Shown piece after piece: positions 1 to 9,865 of a stretch of DNA of 14,802 nt (position 1 is its first letter; every line of letters begins with the position of its first letter). Source of the stretch: an uncultured Eubacteriaceae bacterium (GTDB lineage Bacteria > Bacillota > Clostridia > Eubacteriales > Anaerofustaceae); contig CAMSGF010000005.1 of the NCBI GenBank assembly GCA_947058225.1, forward strand, positions 1 to 14,802, given 5' to 3'. The notes under the pieces were generated by a model. It did no database searches. It had not been told where the DNA came from and saw only the letters and a list, made by a program, of their open reading frames with translations. The translations under genes were made by a program, and so were the position numbers.

Positions 1-21
1 TGATAACATGAAAAATATTCC

Positions 22-546
22 TTAATGCCTACTCGTTTTCTTCATCTTCGTCATTTTGGATACGATATAATTGGTCGTTCCGTTTAAAATTCCCTGAATT
101 TTATTTATCTTATTTATCTTAAGCGTTTCAACGATTGATTCAATAATCGGTATCCCACCTCCGACAGAGGCCTCAAAAAGCAAATTTACTCCGTTTTCAT
201 TAGCAATGGACAGTAATTCTTCTAAATGCCTTGATATTATTTCCTTATTCGCTGTCGCAACGTGCTTTTTTGCCATAAGAGCCTTTTTCATACAATCGTA
301 CTCCCTCTCATAGCTGCCCATAACACAACACACAATATCTATTTCTTCATCGTTTAATATCTCATCAAAGTCCTCAGTTAATAAATCTTTTGGAACCTCT
401 ATACTTCTTTTTTTCGTAACATCGCTTACTAAAATCTTTTTTATAAGTGTAGAATCATCTTCAAAAAAGTTCCCTTTTTTTTCATTGATTATTTCATACA
501 CTCCGCTGCCAACCGTCCCAAGCCCAAGCAAACCGATTCTTGCCAT
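22..546 (-). CDS. hom: Homoserine dehydrogenase, truncated after 174 aa
   Basis: Homoserine dehydrogenase reduces aspartate semialdehyde to homoserine with NAD(P)H, the branch point to threonine and methionine. The N-terminal Rossmann domain is clear: GLGTVGSGV at residues 8-16, ATANKEII at 97-104 with the conserved lysine K101, EASVGGGIPII at 125-135, and GILNGTTNYI at 152-161, which opens the catalytic domain. After SKMT the frame reads KMKKTSRH and stops. Family members run about 400-430 aa, so the acidic residues and catalytic lysine of the C-terminal half, and any ACT domain, are missing. The other two frames in the 3'-most bases do not restore recognisable family sequence. The start is supported by AGGGGG at 555-560, eight bases upstream. 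It lies 21 bp after the rpoC stop with no terminator between, so it is probably cotranscribed with rpoC. Identity is sure; whether this is a real truncation, a frameshift or a joined contig cannot be decided here. It should be inactive as it stands. Confidence 0.85.
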   Translation of the reverse strand: MARIGLLGLGTVGSGVYEIINEKKGNFFEDDSTLIKKILVSDVTKKRSIEVPKDLLTEDFDEILNDEEIDIVCCVMGSYEREYDCMKKALMAKKHVATANKEIISRHLEELLSIANENGVNLLFEASVGGGIPIIESIVETLKINKINKIQGILNGTTNYIVSKMTKMKKTSRH

Positions 547-567
547 ATGTTTATCCCCCTGTTTAAT

Positions 568-3500
568 CTAATCTTCTAATATGTCTTCACTTTCAACTAT
601 CTCATTGCCTTCTTCGTCTATATCGGCAATAATAATGCCCTCTTCTTCAAGAACTTCTTCGCTTAATTCAACATTCGTATCATGTGATTCATCTTCGTTA
701 AGTTCGTCTAAAATTTCCTGAAGTAATGCTTCATCGTCTAAATTTTTAACTATTTCCAAATCATAATTGCTGCTTCCCGTTCCTGCAGGGATAAGCTTTC
801 CGAGAATGATATTTTCTTTAAGTCCTACAAGTGGGTCAACCTTTCCTTTTATAGCCGCATCAGTTAAAACCTTTGTGGTTTCCTGGAATGAGGCTGCTGA
901 AAGGAATGAATCAGTTGCAAGAGCCGCCTTTGTAATTCCAAGAAGTATTCTTTCTCCCGTTGCAGGCTCTCCGCCTTGTGCTATCGTTTCTTTATTTGTA
1001 TCTTCAAGTGCAAATAAATCTATTGAACTTCCCGGTAACAAAGATGTGCTTCCCGGGTTAGTTATCTTAACTTTTCTAAGCATCTGTCTGATTATAATTT
1101 CAACGTGCTTGTCTGAAATATGAACCCCTTGATAACGGTAAACTTTTTGTACTTCCGTTAAAATATACTTTTGAACCGCATCGATTCCCCTTATATCCAA
1201 AAGGTCATTTGGATAGATACTACCTTCTGTGATAGCATCTGCCTTTTCTATCATATCTCCGTCTTTTACCCTAAGCCTTGCACCAAACGGAATTTCATAT
1301 TCTCTGACATCTCCTGTTTCATTATCAAGAACGGTAACCTTTTTAAGCTTATCCTCTTCAACGCTTACAAGACCGCCGATTTCTGAAATAATCGCCTGTC
1401 CTTTAGGTCGTCTTGCTTCAAACAATTCTTCAACTCTTGGAAGACCTTGTGTTATATCTTCTGCACTGGCTACCCCACCGGTATGGAACGTACGCATTGT
1501 AAGCTGCGTTCCAGGCTCTCCGATAGACTGTGCGGCTATAGTTCCGACAGCTTCCCCTATATTTACAGGCTTCATATTGGTCAAATCAACACCATAGCAT
1601 TTAGAACATACCCCAACCCTGCTCTTACAGTTAAACACCGCTCTTATGTTTACTTCTTCAATACCTGCATCAACAATTTCCTTTGCTTTAGCAGCGGTTA
1701 TAAGCTCGTTTTTAGCAACTATAACCTCATTCGTATCAGGGTTTATAACATCTTCAAATGCGTATCTTCCCCTGATTCTTTCTTCTAATTCTTCGATTAC
1801 GTCATTACCCTCTTTTATCGCAGTTACAAGATAACCATTTTCAGTTCCACAGTCATCTTCTTTTACAATTTGGTCCTGACTGACATCTACAAGCCTTCTC
1901 GTTAAATAACCTGAATCGGCAGTTCTAAGAGCAGTATCAGCAAGACCTTTTCTGGCCCCATGAGAAGAGATGAAAAATTCAAGCACGTCTAACCCCTCTC
2001 TGAAGTTAGAACGTATAGGAAGCTCGATGATATCCCCTGAAGGAGATGCCATAAGCCCTCTCATTCCTGCAAGCTGTCTGATTTGGTTTCTGCTACCTCT
2101 GGCCCCTGAATCTGCCATCATATTTATAGGGTTTAGAGGGTCTAAGTGGTCAAGAAGCTCGTTTGTTACTTTATTTGTCGTGTCATTCCAAATATCTATA
2201 ACCTGTCTTCTTCTTTCATCATCACTGATAAGACCTCTCTTAAACTGCTTTAATACCTTATCAACCTGTTCGTCTGCTTCAGCAAGAAGCTTTGGCTTAA
2301 CAGAAGGCACTTCCATATCGGAAATACTGACCGTAACGGCTGATTTTGTGGAATATTTATATCCCATAGACTTTATATCATCAAGAACTGCACTAGTCTT
2401 TGCAGGTCCATGTTTCATAAAGCACTTATATACTATTTCAGATAAAACTCCCTTATCAATAACCTTATCTATCTCAAGTTTAAACTCATCGGCTGTCGTT
2501 TCTCTTGTTACAAAACCTAAGTCCTGTGGAATAATTGTATTCATCAAGAATCTTCCAACAGTGCTTTCCACAACCTTAACATGAGTTTTACCATCTATTT
2601 CTTTTTCACATCTGACCTTAACCATAGCATGAAGATGAACTTCTTTATTATAATAAGCCATTTCAAGCTCTGATAAAGATGAAAATGCCTTTCCTTCTCC
2701 CTTAACTCCCTCTTCGTGAAGTGTAAGATAATATGAACCGAGAATCATATCCTGCGTAGGAGATACGACAGGAGAACCGTCCTGTGGTTTTAATATATTA
2801 TAAGCCGCAAGCATTAAAAATCTCGCTTCCGTTTGTGCCTCAACGCTTAGCGGAACGTGAACAGCCATTTGGTCTCCGTCAAAGTCCGCATTGTACGCAG
2901 TACAAACAAGAGGGTGAAGCTTAATCGCCCTACCTTCAACCAACACAGGTTCAAACGCCTGAATACCGAGTCTGTGAAGTGTCGGTGCTCTGTTTAAAAG
3001 CACAGGATGGTCCTTTATAACATCGTCAAGAACATCCCAAACTTCGTCTTGCTGTCTTTCAACCATTCTCTTTGCTGATTTTATATTCAAAGAGTGTTTT
3101 CTCTTTACGAGTTCCCTCATTATAAAAGGCTTAAACAACTCAATAGCCATTTCCTTTGGAAGTCCGCATTGATACATCTTAAGTTCAGGCCCTACGACGA
3201 TAACACTTCTTCCCGAATAGTCAACTCTCTTTCCAAGTAGGTTTTGTCTGAACCTCCCCTGCTTTCCTTTTAACATATCAGAAAGCGACCTTAGCGGTCT
3301 GTTTCCCGGTCCCGTAACCGGTCTTCCCCTTCTTCCGTTGTCTATTAAAGCATCAACTGCCTCCTGTAACATCCTCTTTTCATTTTGCACGATAATATCA
3401 GGAGCCTTAAGCTCAAGCAATCTCTTTAGACGGTTATTTCTGTTGATAACCCTCCTGTATAAATCATTTAAGTCACTGGTCGCATATCTTCCGCCGTCAA

Positions 3501-4266
3501 GCATAACCATCGGTCTTAATTCAGGTGGAATGACAGGAATAACTGAAAGAACCATATCACATGGATTATTGTTTGAGTGTTTAAATGCTTCCACAATTTC
3601 AAGCTTTCTAACTGCTTTAACCTGCTTTTGCCCTGTTGCAGTTTTTAAAATTTCCCTAAGTTCCTTGCTTTCAGCATCTAAATCAACCTGTCCGAGCAAA
3701 TCTAAAACAGCCTCAGCGCCGATTTTGGCTGTGAACTCATCTCCGTATATTTCCCTGTATTCTCTGTATTCACTTTCAGTAAGCACTTGCTTAACATCAA
3801 GTGGAGTATTCCCCGAATTTGTAACAACATATGATGCAAAATAAATAATCTTTTCAAGCACTCTCGGTGACATCTCAAGCAAAAGTCCGATTCTGCTTGG
3901 AATACCTTTGAAATACCATATGTGTGTTACGGGAGCAGCAAGCTTTATATGCCCCATTCTCTCCCTTCTAACCTTTGACTTCGTAAGCTCAACCCCACAC
4001 CTGTCGCATATAACTCCTTTGTACCTTATCTGCTTATATTTCCCACAGTAACATTCATAATCTTTTGTAGGTCCGAAAATCTTCTCACAAAACAATCCGT
4101 CTTTTTCAGGCTTTGACGTTCTGTAATTTATCGTTTCAGGCTTTTTTACTTCTCCATACGACCACTGCAAAATCTTTTCATCTGATGCAAGGCCGATTTG
4201 AATAGATTTAAAATCTATTTCAGCACTGTTATATTTTTTATCTCTCGTATCTTTAAAATCTCTCAA
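568..4266 (-). CDS. rpoC: DNA-directed RNA polymerase subunit beta'
   Basis: Largest catalytic subunit of RNA polymerase, 1232 aa, full length for a Firmicutes beta'. Visible parts in order: N-terminal zinc ribbon with C72, C74, C87 and C90; the lid/rudder region followed by [14 protein letters not shown] at 347-360; the active-site loop NADFDGDQ at 459-466, whose three aspartates (461, 463, 465) hold the catalytic Mg; the bridge-helix region with [19 protein letters not shown] at 769-787; a second zinc site with C806, C880, C887 and C890; and the trigger loop with [12 protein letters not shown] at 920-931. The last ~45 residues are strongly acidic. The start codon is TTG at 4264-4266, chosen because GGAGG lies upstream at good spacing in the 17-bp gap after rpoB and the protein begins where family members do. 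It is cotranscribed with rpoB. No insertion or frameshift is seen. Confidence 0.99.
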   Translation of the reverse strand: MRDFKDTRDKKYNSAEIDFKSIQIGLASDEKILQWSYGEVKKPETINYRTSKPEKDGLFCEKIFGPTKDYECYCGKYKQIRYKGVICDRCGVELTKSKVRRERMGHIKLAAPVTHIWYFKGIPSRIGLLLEMSPRVLEKIIYFASYVVTNSGNTPLDVKQVLTESEYREYREIYGDEFTAKIGAEAVLDLLGQVDLDAESKELREILKTATGQKQVKAVRKLEIVEAFKHSNNNPCDMVLSVIPVIPPELRPMVMLDGGRYATSDLNDLYRRVINRNNRLKRLLELKAPDIIVQNEKRMLQEAVDALIDNGRRGRPVTGPGNRPLRSLSDMLKGKQGRFRQNLLGKRVDYSGRSVIVVGPELKMYQCGLPKEMAIELFKPFIMRELVKRKHSLNIKSAKRMVERQQDEVWDVLDDVIKDHPVLLNRAPTLHRLGIQAFEPVLVEGRAIKLHPLVCTAYNADFDGDQMAVHVPLSVEAQTEARFLMLAAYNILKPQDGSPVVSPTQDMILGSYYLTLHEEGVKGEGKAFSSLSELEMAYYNKEVHLHAMVKVRCEKEIDGKTHVKVVESTVGRFLMNTIIPQDLGFVTRETTADEFKLEIDKVIDKGVLSEIVYKCFMKHGPAKTSAVLDDIKSMGYKYSTKSAVTVSISDMEVPSVKPKLLAEADEQVDKVLKQFKRGLISDDERRRQVIDIWNDTTNKVTNELLDHLDPLNPINMMADSGARGSRNQIRQLAGMRGLMASPSGDIIELPIRSNFREGLDVLEFFISSHGARKGLADTALRTADSGYLTRRLVDVSQDQIVKEDDCGTENGYLVTAIKEGNDVIEELEERIRGRYAFEDVINPDTNEVIVAKNELITAAKAKEIVDAGIEEVNIRAVFNCKSRVGVCSKCYGVDLTNMKPVNIGEAVGTIAAQSIGEPGTQLTMRTFHTGGVASAEDITQGLPRVEELFEARRPKGQAIISEIGGLVSVEEDKLKKVTVLDNETGDVREYEIPFGARLRVKDGDMIEKADAITEGSIYPNDLLDIRGIDAVQKYILTEVQKVYRYQGVHISDKHVEIIIRQMLRKVKITNPGSTSLLPGSSIDLFALEDTNKETIAQGGEPATGERILLGITKAALATDSFLSAASFQETTKVLTDAAIKGKVDPLVGLKENIILGKLIPAGTGSSNYDLEIVKNLDDEALLQEILDELNEDESHDTNVELSEEVLEEEGIIIADIDEEGNEIVESEDILED

Positions 4267-4283
4267 AGGACTACCTCCAAATT

Positions 4284-7200
4284 CTATTCAAAATCCTTAT
4301 CTTCTTCGCCCGCCGTCTCATTTCCGCCTAAAACATCAGTCGAATCTAAAAAATCTAAATCATCGTCTGTTAAAACTTCACTTTGATTTTCACTTTCAGC
4401 CTCTTCCTGTTCGGTTTCTGCCTGTTCCATATTATCAACGACAACATCATCGTCATCTTCTTTTATTTCAATAATTTCATTCTTTTCTCCAAGAACATTT
4501 ATATCAAGACATAAACTTTGGAACTCTTTTATAAGCACCTTAAATGATTCAGGAACACCCGGTTTTGGAGTGTTTTCTCCCTTTATTATAGACTCATACG
4601 CTTTAACCCTTCCGGAAACATCATCACTTTTTACGGTTAGGATTTCCTGAAGTGTGTTAGCCGCACCATACGCTTCAAGAGCCCATACTTCCATTTCCCC
4701 AAACCTTTGTCCGCCAAACTGTGCCTTACCGCCAAGAGGCTGTTGTGTTACAAGAGAATAAGGTCCGGTCGACCTTGCATGCATCTTTTCATCAACAAGG
4801 TGATTTAGCTTTAACATATACATATAACCAACAGTTACCCTGTTGTCAAACGGTTCACCCGTTCTTCCGTCGTATAACTGAACTTTTCCGTCAGCATCAA
4901 GCCCTGCTTTTTCAAGCAGCTCCATAATATCCTCTTCCTTTGCCCCGTCAAATACAGGCGTTGCTATTTCTATTCCAAGCTCCTTGCAGGCTCTTCCCAA
5001 ATGAACCTCCAAAACCTGTCCGATGTTCATACGGGATGGCACCCCAAGAGGCGATAACACTATTTGAAGCGGTGTTCCATCAGGTAAAAACGGCATATCC
5101 TCTTCAGGAAGAACTCTCGATATAACCCCCTTGTTACCATGACGACCCGCCATTTTATCTCCAACGGAAATCTTTCTTTTTACTGCGACATAAACCCTTA
5201 CAAGTCTGTTCACATTCGGCTTTAATTCATCTCCGTTATCTTTCGTATATACATTTACATCTACGACAATACCCTGTTGTCCATGAGGAACTTTTAATGA
5301 AGTATCCCTCACTTCTCTCGCCTTTTCTCCAAAGATTGCCCTTAAAAGTTTTTCTTCTGCGGTAGGGTCGCTTTCCCCTTTTGGAGTAACCTTTCCTACC
5401 AATATATCATCAGATTTAACTTCCGCACCGATTCTTATAATTCCCCTTTCATCGAGGTTTTTAAGTGCGTCTTCCCCTACATTTGGAATATCCCTTGTTA
5501 TTTCTTCACTTCCAAGCTTTGTTTCCTTTGCTTCGCAGTCAAATTCTTCAATATGAATTGAAGTGAATACATCTTCTTTTATAAGCTTCTCATTTATAAG
5601 GATAGCATCCTCGTAGTTATAACCTTCCCACGTCATAAATCCAATAAGTATATTTCTTCCAAGAGATAAATCTCCCTTATCGGTTGACGGCCCGTCAGCT
5701 ATAACATCGCCTTCTTCAACGTGTTCACCAAGCTTTACAATCGCCCTTTGGTTTATACACGTATTTTGGTTTGAACGCTTATATTTGAGAAGTGAATATT
5801 TATCATTCTTCTTTGTTTTTTCATTATATATTATAATTTCCGTAGCCGTTACCCTAACAACCGTTCCGGTCGTACTACTTACCACACAAACCCCGCTGTC
5901 CTTTGCGGCTCTGTGCTCCATCCCCGTTGCCACCATAGGAGCCTGTGGCTTAAGTAGCGGAACTGCCTGACGCTGCATGTTTGAACCCATCAACGCTCTG
6001 TTGGCATCGTCGTTTTCAAGGAAAGGAATAAGACTTGTCGCAACTGATACGATTTGTCTTGGAGCGACGTCCATATAGTCAACCCTGTCCTTTTCAATCG
6101 TTACGAAGTCCCTTTGCACACCCTGTCTTCCAGTAACCCTCTTATTTATAAATTCTCCGTTTTCATCGAAAGGCTCGTTCGCCTGTGCTATCGTGTATTT
6201 CCCTTCTTCATCGGCAGGGATATATTCAATCGCCCCCGTAAGCCTTCCGTTTTCAACTTTTCTGTAAGGAGTTTCAATGAACCCATACTTATTCACCTTT
6301 GCAAATGTCGCAAGGGAACCGATAAGACCGATGTTTGGACCTTCGGGAGTTTCTATCGGACACACTCTTCCATAGTGAGAATGGTGAACGTCACGAACTT
6401 CAAACCCCGCTCTTTCTCTTGAAAGTCCTCCGGGACCAAGAGCAGATAATCTTCTCTTATGAGTAAGCTCTCCAAGCGGATTAACCTGGTCCATAAACTG
6501 TGAAAGCTGAGAAGAACCAAAGAATTCCTTTAAAGTAGCATTTACAGGTTTGATATTTATCAAAGACTGCGGTGCAACTTCTTCAGGGTCAAAGCTGGTC
6601 ATTCTCTCTTTTACAACTCTTTCAAGCCTTGAAAGACCGATTCTGAATTGATTTTGCAAAAGTTCTCCGACAGAACGGATACGTCTGTTGCCAAGGTGGT
6701 CGATATCATCTAATGTTCCGATACCATAATCAAGACCTAAATTGTAGCTGATAGATGCAAATATATCTTCAACCGTTATATGCTTTGGAAGTAACTCGTG
6801 AATTCTCGCTTTTAAAGTCGATTTCTTTTCTTCATCGCTTAAATCACTTTCCATTATTTCACAAAGTACACTATAATTTACCATTTCTTCTATCTTTAAA
6901 TCTTCTATGTCAAATGGTATATTCTGCTTTGCAATATCGACAACTCCGTTACCGATAACCTTAAAGCCTTTATCTTCTGCAACTTTTATTTCAACACAGT
7001 TAATACCTGCATTTTGTATATTCCACGCAGTTTCTTTATCTATTTTTTCTCCCGCATCAACGATAATTTCACCTGTCTTTGTATCAACGACATCTTTATA
7101 TGCAATCTGTCCGATGATCCTTTCAGCAAGTGCAAGCTTTTTATTTAGTTTAAACCTTCCAACCATCATAAGATCATATCTTCTTTGGTCAAAAAACATA

Positions 7201-7982
7201 GGAATAAATAGTCCCTTGGCTGAATCAACACTTTCAGGCTCACCCGGTCTTAATTTTTTATATATCTCAATCAAACCCTCTTCAACATTTGTAGAAGTGT
7301 CCTTTTCAAGAGTCGCCATAAGCCTTTTTTCTTCTCCGAAAAAGTCGACTATCTCTTTATCCGTTCCAAGACCTAATGCTCTTATAAGCACAGTTATAGG
7401 AACTTTTCTAGTTCTGTCAACTCTCGCATAAAGACAATCGTTTATATCTGTCTCATATTCAAGCCATGCCCCTCTGTTTGGAATAATCTGACTGTTATAA
7501 AGTTCTATCCCCTTGCCGTGCTTATCAAGCTCTATTGAAAAATATGCTCCGGGAGATCTTATAAGCTGACTTACGATAACCCTTTCGGCTCCGTTTATAA
7601 TAAACGTTCCATTTTTTGTCATAACAGGAAAATCAGCCATAAACACGCTTTGTTCTTTAACTTCCTTAACCTCACCGTCCTCTTTTATTATGAGTTTAAT
7701 CTTAACCTTCAGCGAAGTCGAATAGTTTGTCTTTCTCTCTTTACATTCCTCTACCGAATACTTCGGCTCTCCCTCAAGCTCATAATCAACAAACTCAAGC
7801 ATTAAATTACCCGTAGGGTCAACAATAGGAGAAACATCATCAAACGCTTCTCTTAACCCCTCTTCAATAAACCATTTGTAAGAACTCGTTTGAATTTCAA
7901 TAAGATTAGGCATTTGCATAACATCCTTAATCTTTGAAAAACTCATTCTCTCTCTTCTGCCGATTTTCTCTGGATGAATCAT
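4284..7982 (-). CDS. rpoB: DNA-directed RNA polymerase subunit beta
   Basis: Second large subunit of RNA polymerase, 1232 aa. The N terminus ([16 protein letters not shown]) fits the family and the ATG has AAGGAGAG at 7990-7997, seven bases upstream. The rifampicin-binding cluster is at residues 489-520 (DNA about 6423-6518): positions equivalent to E. coli D516, H526 and S531 are Asp, His and Ser, as in sensitive enzymes, while the N518 equivalent is Val (V500). Later landmarks are [14 protein letters not shown] at 541-554, [12 protein letters not shown] at 787-798, [15 protein letters not shown] at 941-955, and the C-terminal clamp segment [23 protein letters not shown] at 1084-1106. An acidic tail of about 60 residues (1172-1232) follows, rich in Asp and Glu. 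It is transcribed from its own strong promoter at 8143-8171 and linked to rpoC by a 17-bp gap. The rplJ/rplL genes that usually precede rpoB are not present; dgt is there instead. Confidence 0.99.
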   Translation of the reverse strand: MIHPEKIGRRERMSFSKIKDVMQMPNLIEIQTSSYKWFIEEGLREAFDDVSPIVDPTGNLMLEFVDYELEGEPKYSVEECKERKTNYSTSLKVKIKLIIKEDGEVKEVKEQSVFMADFPVMTKNGTFIINGAERVIVSQLIRSPGAYFSIELDKHGKGIELYNSQIIPNRGAWLEYETDINDCLYARVDRTRKVPITVLIRALGLGTDKEIVDFFGEEKRLMATLEKDTSTNVEEGLIEIYKKLRPGEPESVDSAKGLFIPMFFDQRRYDLMMVGRFKLNKKLALAERIIGQIAYKDVVDTKTGEIIVDAGEKIDKETAWNIQNAGINCVEIKVAEDKGFKVIGNGVVDIAKQNIPFDIEDLKIEEMVNYSVLCEIMESDLSDEEKKSTLKARIHELLPKHITVEDIFASISYNLGLDYGIGTLDDIDHLGNRRIRSVGELLQNQFRIGLSRLERVVKERMTSFDPEEVAPQSLINIKPVNATLKEFFGSSQLSQFMDQVNPLGELTHKRRLSALGPGGLSRERAGFEVRDVHHSHYGRVCPIETPEGPNIGLIGSLATFAKVNKYGFIETPYRKVENGRLTGAIEYIPADEEGKYTIAQANEPFDENGEFINKRVTGRQGVQRDFVTIEKDRVDYMDVAPRQIVSVATSLIPFLENDDANRALMGSNMQRQAVPLLKPQAPMVATGMEHRAAKDSGVCVVSSTTGTVVRVTATEIIIYNEKTKKNDKYSLLKYKRSNQNTCINQRAIVKLGEHVEEGDVIADGPSTDKGDLSLGRNILIGFMTWEGYNYEDAILINEKLIKEDVFTSIHIEEFDCEAKETKLGSEEITRDIPNVGEDALKNLDERGIIRIGAEVKSDDILVGKVTPKGESDPTAEEKLLRAIFGEKAREVRDTSLKVPHGQQGIVVDVNVYTKDNGDELKPNVNRLVRVYVAVKRKISVGDKMAGRHGNKGVISRVLPEEDMPFLPDGTPLQIVLSPLGVPSRMNIGQVLEVHLGRACKELGIEIATPVFDGAKEEDIMELLEKAGLDADGKVQLYDGRTGEPFDNRVTVGYMYMLKLNHLVDEKMHARSTGPYSLVTQQPLGGKAQFGGQRFGEMEVWALEAYGAANTLQEILTVKSDDVSGRVKAYESIIKGENTPKPGVPESFKVLIKEFQSLCLDINVLGEKNEIIEIKEDDDDVVVDNMEQAETEQEEAESENQSEVLTDDDLDFLDSTDVLGGNETAGEEDKDFE

Positions 7983-7989
7983 TCTTCCA

Positions 7990-7997
7990 CTCTCCTT
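7990..7997 (-). promoter_or_regulatory. rpoB ribosome binding site
   Basis: On the minus strand this reads AAGGAGAG, seven bases before the rpoB ATG. It lies between the terminator-like hairpin (8009-8032) and the start codon, so pairing upstream could affect transcription but leaves this site unpaired. Confidence 0.8.
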
Positions 7998-8008
7998 ATT
8001 TTAAACAT

Positions 8009-8032
8009 AAAAAACGCAGCAACTTTGTTACT
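8009..8032 (-). terminator. Terminator-like hairpin in the rpoB leader (possible attenuator)
   Basis: Minus-strand RNA reads AGTAAC, loop AAA, GTTGCT, then GCG and six U. The stem is six base pairs including one G-U, so it is short for an intrinsic terminator, and the U-run starts three bases after the stem. It sits between the rpoB promoter and the rpoB ribosome binding site, so if active it would act as an attenuator and not as an end-of-operon terminator. The alternative pairing CTATT/AATAG just upstream shares its 3' bases with this stem. I cannot compute folding energies here. Confidence 0.35.
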
Positions 8033-8044
8033 ATTCTTAAAATT

Positions 8045-8086
8045 TTAATAGCTTGTACCATCCCATTTGCTGTATTTTTCCTCCAT
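8045..8086 (-). other. Possible 13-codon leader reading frame upstream of rpoB
   Basis: Within the transcribed leader, an ATG at 8084-8086 opens a frame reading MEEKYSKWDGTSY and stops with TAA, 12 bases before the terminator-like hairpin. The sequence before the ATG (GGGAAAGAGC) is only a weak ribosome binding site. A second overlapping frame (MGWYKLLKF) starts in the same stretch with GGAGG 13 bases upstream. A chance ORF of this size is quite likely; it is listed because of its position between promoter and hairpin. Confidence 0.2.
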
Positions 8087-8142
8087 GCTCTTTCCCGCTT
8101 TATAAAAGGAAATAAGCCCATTTTTCCATTTTGCGAACATCA

Positions 8143-8171
8143 ATTTTAGCATAATTTTACAAATATGTCAA
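8143..8171 (-). promoter_or_regulatory. Sigma-A promoter for rpoBC
   Basis: On the minus strand TTGACA (8171-8166) is followed after exactly 17 bases by TAAAAT (8148-8143), with TGC just before the -10 forming an extended -10 element. Transcription should start near 8136, giving a leader of about 150 nt before the rpoB ATG. It lies between dgt and rpoB, so rpoBC need not depend on dgt transcription. Confidence 0.85.
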
Positions 8172-8175
8172 TAAA

Positions 8176-8223
8176 TTTAATTATATTTTTTTAATATTTT
8201 ATTTATTTTTGCATATAATTAAA
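8176..8223. repeat. A/T-only inverted repeat between dgt and the rpoB promoter
   Basis: Arms TTTAATTATAT (8176-8186) and ATATAATTAAA (8213-8223) are perfect 11-bp inverted copies separated by 26 bases. There is no G or C in the stem, so it would be a weak terminator for dgt. It ends five bases upstream of the rpoB -35 element, where A/T-rich upstream DNA often enhances promoters. It could also be chance in such A/T-rich sequence. Confidence 0.35.
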
Positions 8224-8236
8224 CAGTTTTTTGTAT

Positions 8237-9457
8237 TTATTTGTCACTTTGAAAATAAGATTTATATTTTACATTAATTTTATCTTCAGGAAACATCTTT
8301 TTATATAAGGATATAAAATAATCATCCGTCATACTGGCGATGTAATCAACTACTATATCATCTCTCGTTTCATCTATTAAATAATTGTAGCCGTCCTTTT
8401 TATATTTCTTATAATAATTTTTCAAAACATGCATTATATGATGTTTATAAATAAAAGACGTTTCATCTTTATTCTCCAAATCAATAATCAATCTATTATA
8501 CATCCTTTCAAACATAGGCTTTATATTTTTATTATCGGCCTCAATAACCTCTGCCTGATAAATATAATCATAATTTTTTTTCTTTTCATCTTTAAGCGTC
8601 TTATATGCATCATCGCTAAGTTTTATATATTCTTTCCCATAGCTGTTTTCTATAATATCGACAGTTAAATTATTTATTATAAGAGCATTGTGCTTTTCAA
8701 CCTCCGCGTCTTCAAAAGGATTGTTGTCTTTATTTATAAGCCCTGCAACAACTGCATCCTGCCTGTCCTTTCCTATATATGCAATCATATCGCTTATCCT
8801 GACCACACACCCCTCAAGCGTCGATGGAATAAGCCTTTTTATATATCCTTTATCCTTATAACAACTCTCAACCTTTTCATCAAATTCATCAAAAGAAGAA
8901 AGGAAAGACGGAGCATACTTTTCAAGTTCAAACTCCCCGTTATGACAAAGCACCCCGTCTAATGTCTGAAGTGTTACATTCCTGTTATAAATCGTATCTA
9001 AAACCCTGACACTATGGACGTTATGATTAAAATATCTCCCGGTATTCCTGTGATAAAGCTCATTTAAAAAGCTCTCACCTGCATGACCAAACGGAGTATG
9101 CCCAAGGTCGTGTCCTAGAGATATGGACTCGATTAAATCTAAATTAAGCCCAAGCACCCTACCGATATTCCTCGCAATTCTTGATACAAACTGCACGTGA
9201 AGAGCCCTCCTTGTTATATCGTCATTATTATTTAAAGAAAACACCTGCGTCTTATCTGAATACCTGTTATAAGCGGGAAGATACAATATCTTTTCTATAT
9301 CCCTTTCAAAATTCGGGCGTATAAAATTTCTCTTATCCTTTGTTCTATCTCTCCTTATTGCATCTTCGTCTTTAAATCTGTATTCACTTTGAAAGTTTTT
9401 GTTATTGTTTATTTCCTTTTCAAGTTCAGGGTTTAATTTTTTATACTCTTTAAACAT
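8237..9457 (-). CDS. dgt: dGTPase/HD-domain deoxynucleotide triphosphohydrolase
   Basis: Members of this HD-superfamily group hydrolyse dNTPs, classically dGTP, to the deoxynucleoside and triphosphate, limiting dNTP pools. At 406 aa the length fits. The N-terminal RPNFERD...LPAYNRYSDKTQVF (residues 47-73) corresponds to the family signature RxxFxRDxxxIxxSxAFRRLxxKTQVF, with Leu-Pro and Tyr-Asn at usually Ser-x and Phe-Arg positions. The metal-binding HD set is H87 (RRALHVQFVSRIAR), H116-D117 in GHDLGHTPFGHAGE, and D223 in RISDMIAYIGKD. The start ATG has GAGGT at 9462-9466, four bases upstream. It has its own promoter (9501-9529). There is no strong terminator after it, so some readthrough into rpoB is possible. 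The exact nucleotide preference cannot be read from the sequence. dgt next to rpoB is unusual; in many Firmicutes this family sits near dnaG-rpoD. Confidence 0.92.
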   Translation of the reverse strand: MFKEYKKLNPELEKEINNNKNFQSEYRFKDEDAIRRDRTKDKRNFIRPNFERDIEKILYLPAYNRYSDKTQVFSLNNNDDITRRALHVQFVSRIARNIGRVLGLNLDLIESISLGHDLGHTPFGHAGESFLNELYHRNTGRYFNHNVHSVRVLDTIYNRNVTLQTLDGVLCHNGEFELEKYAPSFLSSFDEFDEKVESCYKDKGYIKRLIPSTLEGCVVRISDMIAYIGKDRQDAVVAGLINKDNNPFEDAEVEKHNALIINNLTVDIIENSYGKEYIKLSDDAYKTLKDEKKKNYDYIYQAEVIEADNKNIKPMFERMYNRLIIDLENKDETSFIYKHHIMHVLKNYYKKYKKDGYNYLIDETRDDIVVDYIASMTDDYFISLYKKMFPEDKINVKYKSYFQSDK

Positions 9458-9865
9458 ATTTACCTCATTTTCGTGAAAAAATAGTATTATTATTTGCTTT
9501 ATTATAAGCTAAAAACAAGACGTTTTCAATATCATAAAGCCATTTACACATACTTCATAACCTTTGGCATATAACTAAAAAATAAATTACACTCATCATT
9601 TTAATTTATTTTTGTGATATTATTAAAACATAAAATATATAAATATCAATTTATAAAATAAACATATTAAACCAAGTTATAATAAAACAATAAAAAATAT
9701 ACAAACAATACTTCATAAAAACCATAACTATAAAATACTTTTTAAATTCATAAAATATGATAAAGCAATTCTTCAAATAAGAATATATCAAAATAATATA
9801 AACTGACAAATAGCATTTTTTTTAAAATCATAAAAAGTATTTTTAACAAATAAAAAGGAGAAGAA
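9458..9865. other. Divergent A/T-rich intergenic region
   Basis: 408 bp between the divergently read dgt and the dipeptidase. The left end holds the dgt promoter (9501-9529) and the right end the dipeptidase ribosome binding site. From about 9541 to 9850 the DNA is extremely A/T rich with several short TCATAAAA copies (around 9713, 9749 and 9829), no convincing reading frame in either direction, and no clear hairpin plus T-run. I could not pick out one convincing plus-strand promoter for the dipeptidase; many partial -10-like TATAAA/TAAAAT strings are present by composition alone. Confidence 0.7.
9501..9529 (-). promoter_or_regulatory. Sigma-A promoter for dgt
   Basis: On the minus strand TTGAAA (9529-9524) and a perfect TATAAT (9506-9501) are separated by 17 bases. 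The start of transcription would be near 9494, leaving an untranslated leader of about 37 nt before the dgt ATG. Confidence 0.85.

Noticed and set aside
1..60. Restoring hom by a frameshift near its 3' end.
   Set aside because: The other two frames contain stops or read sequence unlike the expected helix after NGTTNYI; too few bases remain to decide.
1970..2584. Plus-strand open frame of about 204 codons inside rpoC, and similar ones at 3338-3844, 6907-7431 and elsewhere in rpoBC.
   Set aside because: They are antisense to conserved rpoC/rpoB coding sequence, have low-complexity Ser/Thr/Ile-rich translations, and show no family motif or ribosome binding site.
8051..8070. Leader sequence GGGATGGTACAAGC resembles the T-box core GGGTGGTACCGCG.
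   Set aside because: The match needs an inserted base and lacks the CCGCG end, and the transcript upstream is only about 70 nt, too short for the specifier stem. Aminoacyl-tRNA control of rpoB would also be unexpected.
9541..9850. Short TCATAAAA copies as a possible repeat array or operator set.
   Set aside because: Spacing is irregular and the surrounding DNA is so A/T rich that such matches are expected by chance; no CRISPR-like repeat-spacer pattern exists.
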